From Winogradskyella wichelsiae (lineage in GTDB: Bacteria; Bacteroidota; Bacteroidia; Flavobacteriales; Flavobacteriaceae): 64,000 bases of DNA. Where the stretch lies: the NCBI RefSeq assembly GCF_013403925.1, contig NZ_JABFDJ010000003.1, positions 310,001-374,000 on the forward strand, written 5' to 3'. Positions 8,769-18,387 of the stretch are shown here, piece by piece. Every line of letters begins with the position of its first letter. The stretch's first letter is position 1. The notes under the pieces were generated by a model, which had not been told where the DNA came from, ran no database searches, and saw only the letters and a program-made list of their open reading frames with translations. A program made the translations under genes and the position numbers.

Positions 8769-9341
8769 ATGAAAACAATTAAATTTTTATTTATTACCGT
8801 ATTAAGTTTATCTGCATTAACATCTTGTTCATCTGATGATGACACCCCTCAAGCTGTAAATGAAGAAGAAATCATTACAACAGTGCGTTTAGAATTAACA
8901 GCAGCGAGTGGTGATGTGGTAGTGCTTCAAAGTCAAGATTTAGATGGAGATGGACCAGATGCACCTGTTTTTTCTACGGAAGGAACTATTTTAGCAGATA
9001 CAGAATATACAGGAGACATTCAGTTTTTAAATGAACTTGAAAACCCTGCTGAAGATATTACTGAAGAAGTATTAGAAGAAGGGGTTGATCACCAAGTATT
9101 TTATACATTTACGACTAACAATGCTAATAGTAGTGTTACTTATACTGATATAGATGTTGATGGAAATCCTATCGGCTTATCAACGACATTCAATTCTGGT
9201 GCGACTTCAACTGGTAATATAGTAGTGGTTACTTTAAGACATGAACCAACAAAAAGTGCTGATGGTGTTAGTACTGGAGACATTACAAATGCAGGCGGTG
9301 CAACAGACGCTAACGTAACGTTTACATACGATGTCAACTAA
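8769..9341 (+). CDS. Acidic lipoprotein following the TonB receptor
   Basis: A 190-residue lipoprotein with lipobox LTSC at residues 17-20, followed by a Ser/Asp-rich linker (SSDDDTP). The mature part is strongly acidic and predicted to be beta-rich, with several Asp-Gly-Asp type segments (DLDGDGPDAP, DIDVDGNP) that could bind divalent cations. It starts 13 bases after the receptor stop, so the two are almost certainly co-transcribed. It probably works with the receptor at the outer membrane, perhaps as a substrate-binding lipoprotein, though this is inference. Confidence 0.75.
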   Translation: MKTIKFLFITVLSLSALTSCSSDDDTPQAVNEEEIITTVRLELTAASGDVVVLQSQDLDGDGPDAPVFSTEGTILADTEYTGDIQFLNELENPAEDITEEVLEEGVDHQVFYTFTTNNANSSVTYTDIDVDGNPIGLSTTFNSGATSTGNIVVVTLRHEPTKSADGVSTGDITNAGGATDANVTFTYDVN

Positions 9342-9360
9342 AACATAGTTTAAACTAAAA

Positions 9361-9387
9361 AAAGCACTCCAATGGAGTGCTTTTTTT
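9361..9387. terminator. Bidirectional terminator
   Basis: The stem GCACTCC/GGAGTGC (9364-9370 with 9374-9380) with a 3-nt loop is flanked by A-run and T-run. It ends the receptor operon on the + strand. It also lies at the 3' end of the minus-strand gene whose stop codon begins at 9388. Confidence 0.9.
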
Positions 9388-9664
9388 ATGCTTTAATTTC
9401 TGGTGTGTCTTTTTTAATAACGTAAGTATACAACCACATCAATGTAAATGTTGGTATCACATCAAACCCCGGTAAAGCTTCTTCTACAACAGAAATGACT
9501 CCTGCGACTTTCCCTGCTTTTCCTTTATACAGTTTAGTCATTAACCAACCTGAAATTGGAGCCCAAACAATATCAGAAAACTCACCGATTCCTGGAATTA
9601 TAAATGAGACTAAGCCTAAAGCATCAAAGAGTAGACTTAATCCTAATTTTTTGTATTTATTCAT
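9386..9664 (-). CDS. Small membrane protein
   Basis: A 92-residue protein of unknown function with two or three hydrophobic segments (about 8-27, 30-46 and 65-85). Glycine/proline motifs such as IPGIGEF and LPGFDVIPTF are conserved-looking. The stop overlaps the T-run of the shared bidirectional terminator, as expected of a genuine gene. The nearest neighbour upstream is the divergent ABC ATPase gene. Confidence 0.65.
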   Translation of the reverse strand: MNKYKKLGLSLLFDALGLVSFIIPGIGEFSDIVWAPISGWLMTKLYKGKAGKVAGVISVVEEALPGFDVIPTFTLMWLYTYVIKKDTPEIKA

Positions 9665-9850
9665 ATAATGTATTAATTACTATAGATAAAGCAATAACTA
9701 TTCCAAATAAAATGCTGCTGTCACTTTCGCACTAACAACGTGTAATTTACAAAATCAATAGAATTATATAAAATAAATCTTTTCAGTAAAAAGAACAAAT
9801 TTAGAGCATAGTATTGTAGATTATTCTATTAAGTATTACTTTCACATGAT

Positions 9851-10528
9851 ATGAGTAAAACTGTGATTTCTGCAAAGCAAATTAAGAAAGCCTATAAAGA
9901 TCTTCATGTCTTAAAAGGTGTTGATTTAACCATTTTAGAAGGTGAAGTTATTTCTATTGTTGGTGCTTCTGGTGCTGGTAAAACTACGCTGCTTCAAATT
10001 TTAGGAACCCTAGATAAACCCGATTATAAATCGGACACCGAGCTAATTATAAACGGACAATCTATAAAAACCCTAAATGACAAAGCTTTAGCTAAATTTA
10101 GAAATAAAAATATTGGTTTTATATTTCAATTTCATCAGTTACTACCAGAATTTACGGCGTTAGAGAATGTTTGTATACCTGCGTTTATAAATAACACCCC
10201 TAAGGCAGAGGCCGAAAAACGGGCTAAAGAATTATTAGATTATTTAGGTTTAAGCGAACGTATACACCACAAACCAAACAGTATGTCTGGTGGTGAACAA
10301 CAACGTGTTGCTGTAGCTAGAGCATTGATAAATAATCCAAATATTATTTTTGCAGATGAACCTTCAGGGAATTTAGATAGTGAATCTGCCGAGCAATTAC
10401 ACAACTTATTCTTTAAATTACGTGATGAGTTTAACCAAACTTTTGTTCTTGTAACTCATAATCAAGAATTAGCAGATATGGCAGACCGAAAATTAACGAT
10501 GGTTGACGGAAAGATTGTTAATCAATAA
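9851..10528 (+). CDS. lolD: ABC transporter ATP-binding protein, LolD family
   Basis: A 225-residue ATPase. Walker A is GASGAGKTT (about 37-45), the signature is [10 protein letters not shown] (about 144-153), and Walker B is IIFADEP (about 165-171) followed by the H-loop VTH. Length and sequence match the LolD/MacB-type ATPases. LolD drives release of lipoproteins from the inner membrane with LolC/E permeases. No permease gene is adjacent, which is usual for flavobacterial lolD. The specific Lol role is likely but not proven. Confidence 0.85.
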   Translation: MSKTVISAKQIKKAYKDLHVLKGVDLTILEGEVISIVGASGAGKTTLLQILGTLDKPDYKSDTELIINGQSIKTLNDKALAKFRNKNIGFIFQFHQLLPEFTALENVCIPAFINNTPKAEAEKRAKELLDYLGLSERIHHKPNSMSGGEQQRVAVARALINNPNIIFADEPSGNLDSESAEQLHNLFFKLRDEFNQTFVLVTHNQELADMADRKLTMVDGKIVNQ

Positions 10529-10531
10529 TTT

Positions 10532-11761
10532 CTATTTCTTCAACATCTTTAAAGTAAAACCACTTAAAACCAAAATAACAACGCCTATAATTCCCCAAAG
10601 CCAATATTTATTGTCTAATAATGGTTCTACCGTAGCTTGTTCTTGTTTCTCTATAATTTGCTCCTCTCCTATTTTTAAAGCTTCTAATCCTTCAGGTACT
10701 TTTGTTTCAAATTTAGCAATATCATAATTAGGATGTCTTGCAGAAGTATTACCATACACCAACATATAATCTGCAGGCTCTGTAAATCTTGTAATTAACT
10801 GATACTCGTAACCTTTTAAAGTGATTTCTCCAAAAGACAATGGCTGATTATCCCCATTATAAATAGATAATCTAATATGTTTGGCAATGGTATTATCAAA
10901 ATTAAAAGAATTAGCTTCTAAAGAATTTAAGGTACCATCAGTAATAGTTTTGTAATAATGTATCCAACCTTTTTCTGTTTTAAGGCTGTCATTTCTATAT
11001 TCAATCTTAATAGGTCTGTAATAATCAAAAGTATTGTTAACATTAATATTAAGGTGACTCAAAGATACCAATTGCTCTAATTCTAATTCAATTTCAGTTG
11101 TTTTGCTAGGTTTTACAACTTCATTTTTAATAGATTTTATCTGATGATTAATATAACTTCCACCAGATATTTCATGCTTAAAAAGTTGCGCTGATTCAAA
11201 TTTTGGTTGCTCAGCACCTTTTACAATAAGTCTATAAAAACGATATTTAGCATCAGGAAATACCAGTTTTGTAAATTTATAGTCTGTCGTCTCATTTTTA
11301 ATAGAAAGAATTCTATAATCTTCTAAAATGGTAAACCATTCGTTTTGGTTTTGACTGCCTTGCAATTCGACTTTCCAATCAAAATTTTGATTATTAAAAT
11401 TTAGATCAATCTGATTAATAGTATTTTTAGAATTTAATTGAAATGTAAAATAATAGCCGTCATTCCCTTTTGATTTATTAATAAGATGAAACGGAATTGT
11501 TTTCTTTATTACTTTTTCAGAACGAATTTTCAATAAATACGGAGCTTCAATAGTATCATTATTAACTGTAGTTCCATAAATTCTAATATCAGACAAATCT
11601 GAATTCACTTTAGAAAAAACAGCATCTGGTAACGTAATTTTATGCCATTCATTACCTACATTCTCTATGGCTCTTTTATAATTATATGTTTTCATTTGTG
11701 CAGAACAGAAGCTTACACAAGCAATGAGAAAACTTAAAAATAGTCTAGTTTTTAACGTCAT
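10532..11761 (-). CDS. DUF3999 family protein
   Basis: A 409-residue protein with a signal peptide (about 1-21), a long beta-rich periplasmic part, and one C-terminal membrane helix (about 385-402) followed by a basic tail. It fits DUF3999. It overlaps the upstream DUF2339 gene by 17 bases, so the pair is translationally coupled. The pairing of DUF3999 with DUF2339 is common in Gram-negative bacteria; the function of the pair is unknown, and an envelope role is presumed. Its 3' end converges closely with the end of the LolD gene. Confidence 0.83.
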   Translation of the reverse strand: MTLKTRLFLSFLIACVSFCSAQMKTYNYKRAIENVGNEWHKITLPDAVFSKVNSDLSDIRIYGTTVNNDTIEAPYLLKIRSEKVIKKTIPFHLINKSKGNDGYYFTFQLNSKNTINQIDLNFNNQNFDWKVELQGSQNQNEWFTILEDYRILSIKNETTDYKFTKLVFPDAKYRFYRLIVKGAEQPKFESAQLFKHEISGGSYINHQIKSIKNEVVKPSKTTEIELELEQLVSLSHLNINVNNTFDYYRPIKIEYRNDSLKTEKGWIHYYKTITDGTLNSLEANSFNFDNTIAKHIRLSIYNGDNQPLSFGEITLKGYEYQLITRFTEPADYMLVYGNTSARHPNYDIAKFETKVPEGLEALKIGEEQIIEKQEQATVEPLLDNKYWLWGIIGVVILVLSGFTLKMLKK

Positions 11762-14135
11762 CAGTAATATGATTTTTGTATTTATTGTATAAAAATGAAA
11801 TGATTAAAAGTAACACTCCAAGTGATACAAATACTATAGTTTTTGAAATGGTATTGAGGTGAGAAATATCGTAGAAAAACAGCTTTACCAATGTAATACC
11901 AAAGAATGCAATACCTCCAATACGTAAATAAGTTTTGTTTTTCCAAATCCCGAAGGCTATTAACAAGAACGAATAAACACCCCATAGGATACTTAATCCT
12001 AATTTGTAAGACTGTGTAGAATCAGACATATCCATCCAATGGATAAGCTCGCTACTTAAAACCCATATTATAGATACGTGCAATAAAATATCGTAAGCAA
12101 TTTTAAATCCTTTGTTTACCTCTGCTTGTTTAATAAAACGATAACACGTATATAAAGCAAAAGCTAAAAAGGCAAAACAGACATATCTAATCCATAAATA
12201 GAACTCACCCTGAGCAAAATATTCTGAAGGATTTAAATAACTTTCTCTTAACTCACTTAACGTCAACAAACCTTGAGTTAAAAACGTAAAAACACTTACT
12301 ACAATTAAGCCTAAGGCTATTTTATCTAAGGGTTTACTTTTTATAATCTTAAAATTAATTAGCGCTAACAAAGACATAAAGAGTAGCGAATAATTTAAAA
12401 CCCAAATGATTTTAAAATCATTTAAATCATAATTATTAATAACGTTATTATAAGTAGTTTCGTTAGGAATACTTAGTTGAGAAGTATAATATAATTGATC
12501 CCAATAGGTTTCTATTTCTAATCTAAAGGCATAATAAGCACTAAATAATAAGATCGCAGGAATGCCATAACTAAATACACGATTCCAAATAGAACCTGGC
12601 TTTAAAGCAGAAACATAGGCTTCTTTTTTAGAGAACCAAACAATGGCACCAAATGCAGCGATAAATAACAATGAGGTTAAAAAGTAGATATTAAAAATAA
12701 GTGGTAATATATTGTCTTCATCAATACCATAATAAACACTATAGCCATAAGACCAATCTTCTAGCAAGCTTATAAAAGCTAAGACCATTAAAGGATACGA
12801 TAATTTTTCATAAACCTTAATTGCTTTTGTACGTCCTAATCCAAATAATAATGCCGCTTCAGTTACCCAAAGTAGTGTTACCCAATTTCCGTTAAGTTGC
12901 ACAGGAATAGTAATTGTAATAAATACCAATACCATTGCAGATGCTAAATAGAATAAGTTTTTATCACCCAATTTCTTTTTGTAAAATATTACACTCACTA
13001 TAAAATGAATCACCGCATTACCTAGCGTAAACAAGCCTAACAACTGAGAACCTGTTTCATTATCTTCTAAAATAGCAATACCAAAGCCATAAAACAGAAA
13101 TGAATTAAGCAATAACAAAACAACATCACTTGTTTTAAACACTTCTTTTCTTAGCATTTTATAAGCTAAAAATGTGACATAAAATATTAAGAAAAATAGA
13201 CTTAGAAAACCTAATGCTAAATAAAAGTGATCTACTTCATCATATTCAAAGAAATACCAAGAGCCATAAATTAGCCATGTAAATATAAAGGCTGAATAGT
13301 ATAATGGTTTCCAATATTTTTTAAACGAAAGGATTAAAATTCCAATATTAATGATAGCCATATAACCAAAAAGCACTTCTACTTGCCCAGAGCCACTGCT
13401 TAATAAAAAAGGTACGGCATAAGCACCTACTAAACCAATATGCGCTATAACCTGCCTGTTATAGTTAATAGCTGCAACCACTGTAAATGTGGTAAAAACA
13501 ACCATAAGCACAAAGGCTGGTACTTGCGGTATTAAGCCATAAAAATCGTACGCAAAATACGTGAGGACATACAAAATAACAATAGCTCCACTAACAAGCA
13601 CAGCACTATAAGATTCGTATTTTTCTTTCAGCTTTATACCAAAACCCAATAAACCTATAGCCATTAAATAACCAATAACGATTCGGGTTGTAGGACTTAT
13701 TAAGTTATTTTCAATGGAATATTTTGCCCCAATAACAACACCTATAATAGTAATAAGAATTCCTATTTTATTAAGAAGGTTTTCACCTATAAATTTTTCT
13801 AAACTAGATTTAGACTTTGGTTTATTATCTAAAACCTTAGCTTCTTCTTGCGCAATAAATTCATTTTGAGATGCAGATTCTAAAACAGGCGCTATTTCTT
13901 CGCGTATAACCGATGCGATCTCTTCCTGATGTACAATTTTAACATCATGCTCTTCTACGGGTAAAGGCTCAGATAATTGTATTTCTTCTGTCGTTGTATC
14001 AGAAATTGAACCAGATTGTAAGCGGTACAATTCGTCTTTCAAACTGTTAATTTCAGAATTAAACTCAGCTTGCTTTTTAAATAAGATTTCTAATTTTTCA
14101 ATGAGTTTCTCTATAAGCTCCTGACTATGTGCCAT
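11745..14135 (-). CDS. DUF2339 polytopic membrane protein
   Basis: A 796-residue protein. Residues 1-45 look like a coiled coil (Glu/Leu/Lys heptads), residues 45-120 are an acidic linker, and from about 125 to the end there are around twenty closely packed membrane helices. This is the layout of DUF2339. The gene overlaps the DUF3999 gene that follows it. No enzymatic motif was recognised. A structural or envelope function is possible, but unknown. Confidence 0.87.
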   Translation of the reverse strand: MAHSQELIEKLIEKLEILFKKQAEFNSEINSLKDELYRLQSGSISDTTTEEIQLSEPLPVEEHDVKIVHQEEIASVIREEIAPVLESASQNEFIAQEEAKVLDNKPKSKSSLEKFIGENLLNKIGILITIIGVVIGAKYSIENNLISPTTRIVIGYLMAIGLLGFGIKLKEKYESYSAVLVSGAIVILYVLTYFAYDFYGLIPQVPAFVLMVVFTTFTVVAAINYNRQVIAHIGLVGAYAVPFLLSSGSGQVEVLFGYMAIINIGILILSFKKYWKPLYYSAFIFTWLIYGSWYFFEYDEVDHFYLALGFLSLFFLIFYVTFLAYKMLRKEVFKTSDVVLLLLNSFLFYGFGIAILEDNETGSQLLGLFTLGNAVIHFIVSVIFYKKKLGDKNLFYLASAMVLVFITITIPVQLNGNWVTLLWVTEAALLFGLGRTKAIKVYEKLSYPLMVLAFISLLEDWSYGYSVYYGIDEDNILPLIFNIYFLTSLLFIAAFGAIVWFSKKEAYVSALKPGSIWNRVFSYGIPAILLFSAYYAFRLEIETYWDQLYYTSQLSIPNETTYNNVINNYDLNDFKIIWVLNYSLLFMSLLALINFKIIKSKPLDKIALGLIVVSVFTFLTQGLLTLSELRESYLNPSEYFAQGEFYLWIRYVCFAFLAFALYTCYRFIKQAEVNKGFKIAYDILLHVSIIWVLSSELIHWMDMSDSTQSYKLGLSILWGVYSFLLIAFGIWKNKTYLRIGGIAFFGITLVKLFFYDISHLNTISKTIVFVSLGVLLLIISFLYNKYKNHITDDVKN

Positions 14136-14467
14136 ATATTGTTAATTTGGGTATCTTTTGGTATAAAAGACGAAGCTAAAATAACTTATATATTTAGAAC
14201 CATCAATTTTATAAACTTTAGTTCTATTATTTATAACTTAATTTTTCATTAAAAGCAGAACAAATACAACAGCTCTGAGAGATTAAATTTAGAGATAGAA
14301 ACTAATTATGATAAATATCAGCTTTAATCTCACTAATTTTTATTAACAAAAAAAGAGCTACAACTTATCAACTAATGAATCAAAGAACTGTTCAAATAAA
14401 ACCTGTTATAATACTTATTACCCTCCTTAAAATTGTTAAATTTGTGAAGCAATAAATACATATAGAG
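14136..14467. other. Divergent intergenic region with fumC promoter
   Basis: 332 bases between DUF2339 (-) and fumC (+). A -7 type element TAAATTTG is at 14437-14444, placing a fumC transcript start near 14452. A 26-codon frame from 14376 was not judged real. Nothing else was seen. Confidence 0.5.
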
Positions 14468-15865
14468 ATGGATTACCGAATAGAAAAAGATACTATGGGT
14501 GAGGTTAAAGTACCTGCCGACAAACTTTGGGGAGCACAAACAGAACGCTCTCGTAATAACTTTAAAATTGGCGCAACGGCATCAATGCCTTTAGAGATTG
14601 TTTATGGTTTTGCATATTTAAAAAAAGCTGCGGCTTATACGAATTGTGATTTAGAAGTATTGCCTAAAGAAAAGCGTGACTTAATAGCACAAGCATGTGA
14701 TGAAATTTTAGAAGGAAAATACGATGATCAGTTTCCTTTAGTGATTTGGCAAACGGGCTCTGGTACACAAAGTAATATGAATGTGAATGAAGTTGTTGCC
14801 AACCGAGCACATCAAATTGCTGGAAACGTTATTGGTGAAGGTGAGAAAACAATTCAACCAAATGATGATGTTAACAAATCACAGTCATCTAATGATACGT
14901 TTCCAACAGGCATGCATATTGCAGCATACAAGAAAATAGCAGAAACAACGATTCCTGGAGTCATTAAACTACGTAATGCATTACATAAAAAATCATTAGA
15001 ATTTAAGACCGTTGTAAAAATTGGGCGTACACACTTAATGGATGCCACTCCTTTAACTTTAGGTCAAGAATTTTCGGGTTATGTATCTCAATTAGACCAC
15101 GGATTAAAAGCGTTACAAAATACGTTACCACATTTAAGTGAATTAGCATTAGGAGGAACTGCTGTTGGTACAGGAATGAATACACCAGAAGGTTACGATG
15201 TATTAGTGGCTAAATATATAGCAGAATTTACAGGATTGCCTTTTGTAACTGCCGAAAATAAATTTGAAGCTTTAGCGGCACATGATGCTATTGTTGAAAC
15301 GCACGGTGCTTTAAAGCAATTAGCTGTGTCTTTAAACAAAATAGCAAATGATGTTAGAATGATGGCCTCAGGTCCTCGTTCTGGAATTGGTGAAATTATC
15401 ATTCCTGCAAATGAGCCAGGAAGTTCAATAATGCCAGGAAAAGTAAACCCTACGCAATGTGAAGCCTTAACCATGGTTTGTGCTCAAGTTATGGGTAACG
15501 ATGTTGCTATTTCTGTAGGAGGTACACAAGGGCATTACGAGTTAAATGTGTTTAAACCAATGATGGCGGCTAACATTTTACACTCTGCGCAATTAATAGG
15601 AGATGCTTGTGTCAGTTTTGAAGAGCACTGTGTAAGCGGCATAGAACCAAACCATAAAGTTATTGAAGAATTATTAAATAATTCATTAATGCTAGTAACG
15701 GCATTAAACACTAAAATTGGGTATTATAAAGCAGCTGAAATTGCAAATACAGCGCATAAAAACGGAACAACGTTAAAAGAGGAAGCTGTAAATTTAGGTT
15801 ATGTTTCTGCTGAAGATTATGACGAATGGGTAAAACCAGAAAATATGGTGGGCACCCTAAAATAA
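14468..15865 (+). CDS. fumC: Fumarate hydratase, class II
   Basis: TCA cycle enzyme that interconverts fumarate and malate. It has 465 residues, the usual length for the oxygen-stable class II enzyme. The fumarase/aspartase signature [11 protein letters not shown] is at about residues 318-328. The active-site region [16 protein letters not shown] is at about 186-201, and [14 protein letters not shown] near residue 97. It stands alone with its own promoter and with two hairpins downstream. Confidence 0.98.
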   Translation: MDYRIEKDTMGEVKVPADKLWGAQTERSRNNFKIGATASMPLEIVYGFAYLKKAAAYTNCDLEVLPKEKRDLIAQACDEILEGKYDDQFPLVIWQTGSGTQSNMNVNEVVANRAHQIAGNVIGEGEKTIQPNDDVNKSQSSNDTFPTGMHIAAYKKIAETTIPGVIKLRNALHKKSLEFKTVVKIGRTHLMDATPLTLGQEFSGYVSQLDHGLKALQNTLPHLSELALGGTAVGTGMNTPEGYDVLVAKYIAEFTGLPFVTAENKFEALAAHDAIVETHGALKQLAVSLNKIANDVRMMASGPRSGIGEIIIPANEPGSSIMPGKVNPTQCEALTMVCAQVMGNDVAISVGGTQGHYELNVFKPMMAANILHSAQLIGDACVSFEEHCVSGIEPNHKVIEELLNNSLMLVTALNTKIGYYKAAEIANTAHKNGTTLKEEAVNLGYVSAEDYDEWVKPENMVGTLK

Positions 15866-15968
15866 GATACTAACAGACTGTTTTATGGCACTTTTATAGG
15901 CTTAGAAATTCTTTTTAAAATTATAATAGGGTCAAAATAGCAATGATTTAAAATATAATTAAAATGAT

Positions 15969-16010
15969 AAATTGACTTTTACAATTGCGAAACAAAGTAA
16001 AAGTCAATTT
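15969..16010. terminator. Long inverted repeat after fumC
   Basis: AAATTGACTTTTAC (15969-15982) and its exact complement (15997-16010) form a 14-bp stem with a 14-nt loop, ending in TTTT. It is probably the first of two tandem terminators between fumC and hutI. Confidence 0.65.
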
Positions 16011-16023
16011 TCTATAAATAAAG

Positions 16024-16057
16024 AAAACGCTAGAAAATGGTTACTAGCGTTTTTTTA
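16024..16057 (+). terminator. Intrinsic terminator before hutI
   Basis: AAAACGCTAG (16024-16033) pairs with CTAGCGTTTT (16044-16053); the T-run continues to 16057. Confidence 0.85.
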
Positions 16058-16089
16058 TTGAAATAACACCTCTACAAACCCTCATTATT

Positions 16090-17328
16090 ATGTCTACATT
16101 AATAACAAATATTAAACAACTCGTTCAGGTTCATGAACATAATACGACCATACTAAAAGGTAGTGAGATGAAAACTCTACCTGTATTAGAAAATGCATAT
16201 CTCTATATTGTTAACGATACTATTATAGAATACGGCGCAATGGAAGACTGCGACGGTATTGATGCAGAAACGGTAATAGACGCAACGGGTAGAATTGTTC
16301 TACCTTCTTGGTGTGATTCTCATACGCACATTGTTTACGCAGGCGATAGAACTTCTGAATTTGTAGATAGAATTAACGGTTTATCTTATGAAGATATTTC
16401 TAATAAAGGTGGAGGAATTTTAAACTCGGCAAAAGTACTTCAGGAGACTTCAGAAGAAGATTTATTTGAACAATCTTTAAAACGATTAAATCAATTGATC
16501 GCTATGGGAACTGGAGCTGTAGAAATAAAAACGGGTTATGGTTTAACTGTTGAAGCAGAACTAAAAATGCTACGAGTAATAAAGCGATTAAAACAAGAAA
16601 GTTTAGCTACAATTATCCCTACGCTATTAGCTGCACATGCGATTCCAAATGCATATAAGTCTAAAAAACAAGATTACATTAAACTTATAACAGAAGAATT
16701 AATACCACAAGCTGCGGCATTAAACATCACACACTTTGTTGATGTTTTTTGTGAAAAAGGCTACTTTGATATAAAAGATACCGAAGCCATTTTAGAAGCA
16801 GGAAACAAGTACCATTTAAGACCAAAAATACACGTCAATCAATTTAATATTCTTGGAGGTATTGCACTTGGTGTAAAACACAAGGCTTTATCGGTAGATC
16901 ATTTAGAAGAAATAAATGACGAAGATATTGAAGCTTTAAAAGGAAGCGAAACAATACCAGTAGCATTACCTGGTTGTTCTTATTTTTTAAGTATTTCTTA
17001 TACACAGGCTAGAAAAATTATTGATGCTGGTTTACCTCTAGCCATTGCTACAGATTACAACCCAGGGTCATCACCTAGCGGTAATATGAATTTTATTGTG
17101 AGCGCTGCATGCGTAAAACTTAAAATGACACCTGAAGAAGCGATAAACGCAGCAACCATAAATGGGGCTTATGCCATGGGGATTAGTAATATGTACGGGA
17201 GTATAACACGCGGTAAAAAAGCGAATATAATTATTACAAAACCTATGAATCATTACAGTGAGATTCCATATGCCTTTGCTCACGATCCCGTTGAACATGT
17301 TATTATTAATGGCCAATTATTAAAATAA
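16090..17328 (+). CDS. hutI: Imidazolonepropionase
   Basis: Third enzyme of histidine degradation, opening 4-imidazolone-5-propanoate to N-formimidoyl-L-glutamate. It has 412 residues, the normal length, and is a metal-dependent amidohydrolase. SHTHIVYAGDR (about residues 77-87) holds the metal-binding HxH. A further histidine is in AAHAIPNAY, and the aspartate in ATDYNPGSSPSG is at about 323. hutG follows at 18388 with one unrelated minus-strand gene between them. No hutH or hutU is in the window. Confidence 0.96.
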   Translation: MSTLITNIKQLVQVHEHNTTILKGSEMKTLPVLENAYLYIVNDTIIEYGAMEDCDGIDAETVIDATGRIVLPSWCDSHTHIVYAGDRTSEFVDRINGLSYEDISNKGGGILNSAKVLQETSEEDLFEQSLKRLNQLIAMGTGAVEIKTGYGLTVEAELKMLRVIKRLKQESLATIIPTLLAAHAIPNAYKSKKQDYIKLITEELIPQAAALNITHFVDVFCEKGYFDIKDTEAILEAGNKYHLRPKIHVNQFNILGGIALGVKHKALSVDHLEEINDEDIEALKGSETIPVALPGCSYFLSISYTQARKIIDAGLPLAIATDYNPGSSPSGNMNFIVSAACVKLKMTPEEAINAATINGAYAMGISNMYGSITRGKKANIIITKPMNHYSEIPYAFAHDPVEHVIINGQLLK

Positions 17329-17363
17329 AAAAATCCAGAAGTTTTAACTTCTGGATTTTTTTA
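17328..17363 (+). terminator. Intrinsic terminator after hutI
   Basis: A long stem AAATCCAGAAGTT/AACTTCTGGATTT with a 2-4 nt loop, flanked by A- and T-runs, lies directly after the hutI stop codon. Confidence 0.9.
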
Positions 17364-17387
17364 TACCAATACTAAGAATTGTATGGC

Positions 17388-18275
17388 TTATTTCAATTCA
17401 AATTCTGAAGTTGAAATAATTGATTTTTCATTAAAGACATTAATGATATAACGACCTTCTTCAAACTTAGAATCTTCTAATTCATTAATATACTCACAGA
17501 TATTTAAGTTTCTGTTTTCATAATTAAATCGACTAATTAAGCTGTAGTTTAAGACTTCACCACCAAATTCAATCTGAGCGTTTTCACCTAAGACATTGTT
17601 ATTTGGATCAATAACTTGAACGTATAATTCTTTATCACCTGCTTCTGTCAATAGGTTTTTAGCAACAGTAAAACAAAGCTTAATTTTATCACTTCGTCTA
17701 GCACGCTCTGTCGGAATCTGCTTTCCGTTATTTCTTTCTATCACACCCATTCCTATTAACCCTACGGTTTGCAATGCTGCAGCATCTTTAACTACTGTAG
17801 ATAATTGCGTGTTTTGAACCAATAAAGAATCTGTAAATACGGTTCTTTCTGCTAATTGTACTTGCGTACTATCTAAAGATGAAGCTAAATATTGATTTTC
17901 ACCTTTTAAACGGTCATTTTCAGTTAATAAAATATCCATTTCTTCTTGTAGCGCCATATACTTCTTTTTGTAACTCCATAAGCTACCAACGCTATTTTGA
18001 GAAACTTTTAATGAATCCATTAAGCCTTGAATACGTTCCTTAGCAGCTATTAAATCTTCATTGGCAACGTCACTTTCAGCAATAGCTTCATCATAATCTT
18101 TAGCCATATTGTTTAGATCAGCCATTACTTGCTTCTTTTCGTTCATTAGAACCTTTTCATTTTCTTGTTTTTCGCTATAAAGCTGCGAAGTATAAAAAGC
18201 GGTTACTAAGAATAATACCAATAGTATGCCTAAGCCTACTTTTAATCCTGAGTTTGATTTTTGAGCACCTTCCAT
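17388..18275 (-). CDS. Coiled-coil membrane-anchored protein
   Basis: A 295-residue protein. A single membrane helix at about residues 11-28 is followed by a long coiled coil (about 35-160, with Glu/Lys/Leu/Asn heptads). A beta-rich C-terminal domain (about 165-295) contains IKLCFTVAKNLLTEAGDKELYVQV. Similar proteins of flavobacteria are often mislabelled as ParA-type partition proteins; no ATPase motif is present here, so that name is wrong. A periplasmic C-terminal domain on a stalk is the likely topology. Function is unknown. Confidence 0.7.
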   Translation of the reverse strand: MEGAQKSNSGLKVGLGILLVLFLVTAFYTSQLYSEKQENEKVLMNEKKQVMADLNNMAKDYDEAIAESDVANEDLIAAKERIQGLMDSLKVSQNSVGSLWSYKKKYMALQEEMDILLTENDRLKGENQYLASSLDSTQVQLAERTVFTDSLLVQNTQLSTVVKDAAALQTVGLIGMGVIERNNGKQIPTERARRSDKIKLCFTVAKNLLTEAGDKELYVQVIDPNNNVLGENAQIEFGGEVLNYSLISRFNYENRNLNICEYINELEDSKFEEGRYIINVFNEKSIISTSEFELK

Positions 18276-18387
18276 TTTGTTTAGTTTTTGAGTCTTGTTA
18301 ATTCTAGTTTTTATTAATCTTAATATGAGGTCAAAGTAATTAAATAAAAATGTACTTTTAATGTATTATTCAAAATTATTTATCAAA

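Noticed and set aside
9140..9337. Minus-strand frame inside the acidic lipoprotein gene
   Set aside because: Shadow of the + strand gene; no signals of its own.
14376..14456. A 26-codon frame upstream of fumC
   Set aside because: Overlaps the fumC promoter element, has no recognisable features and is short enough to occur by chance.
17388..18275. ParA-type partition protein label for the coiled-coil gene
   Set aside because: No P-loop or ATPase motif is present.
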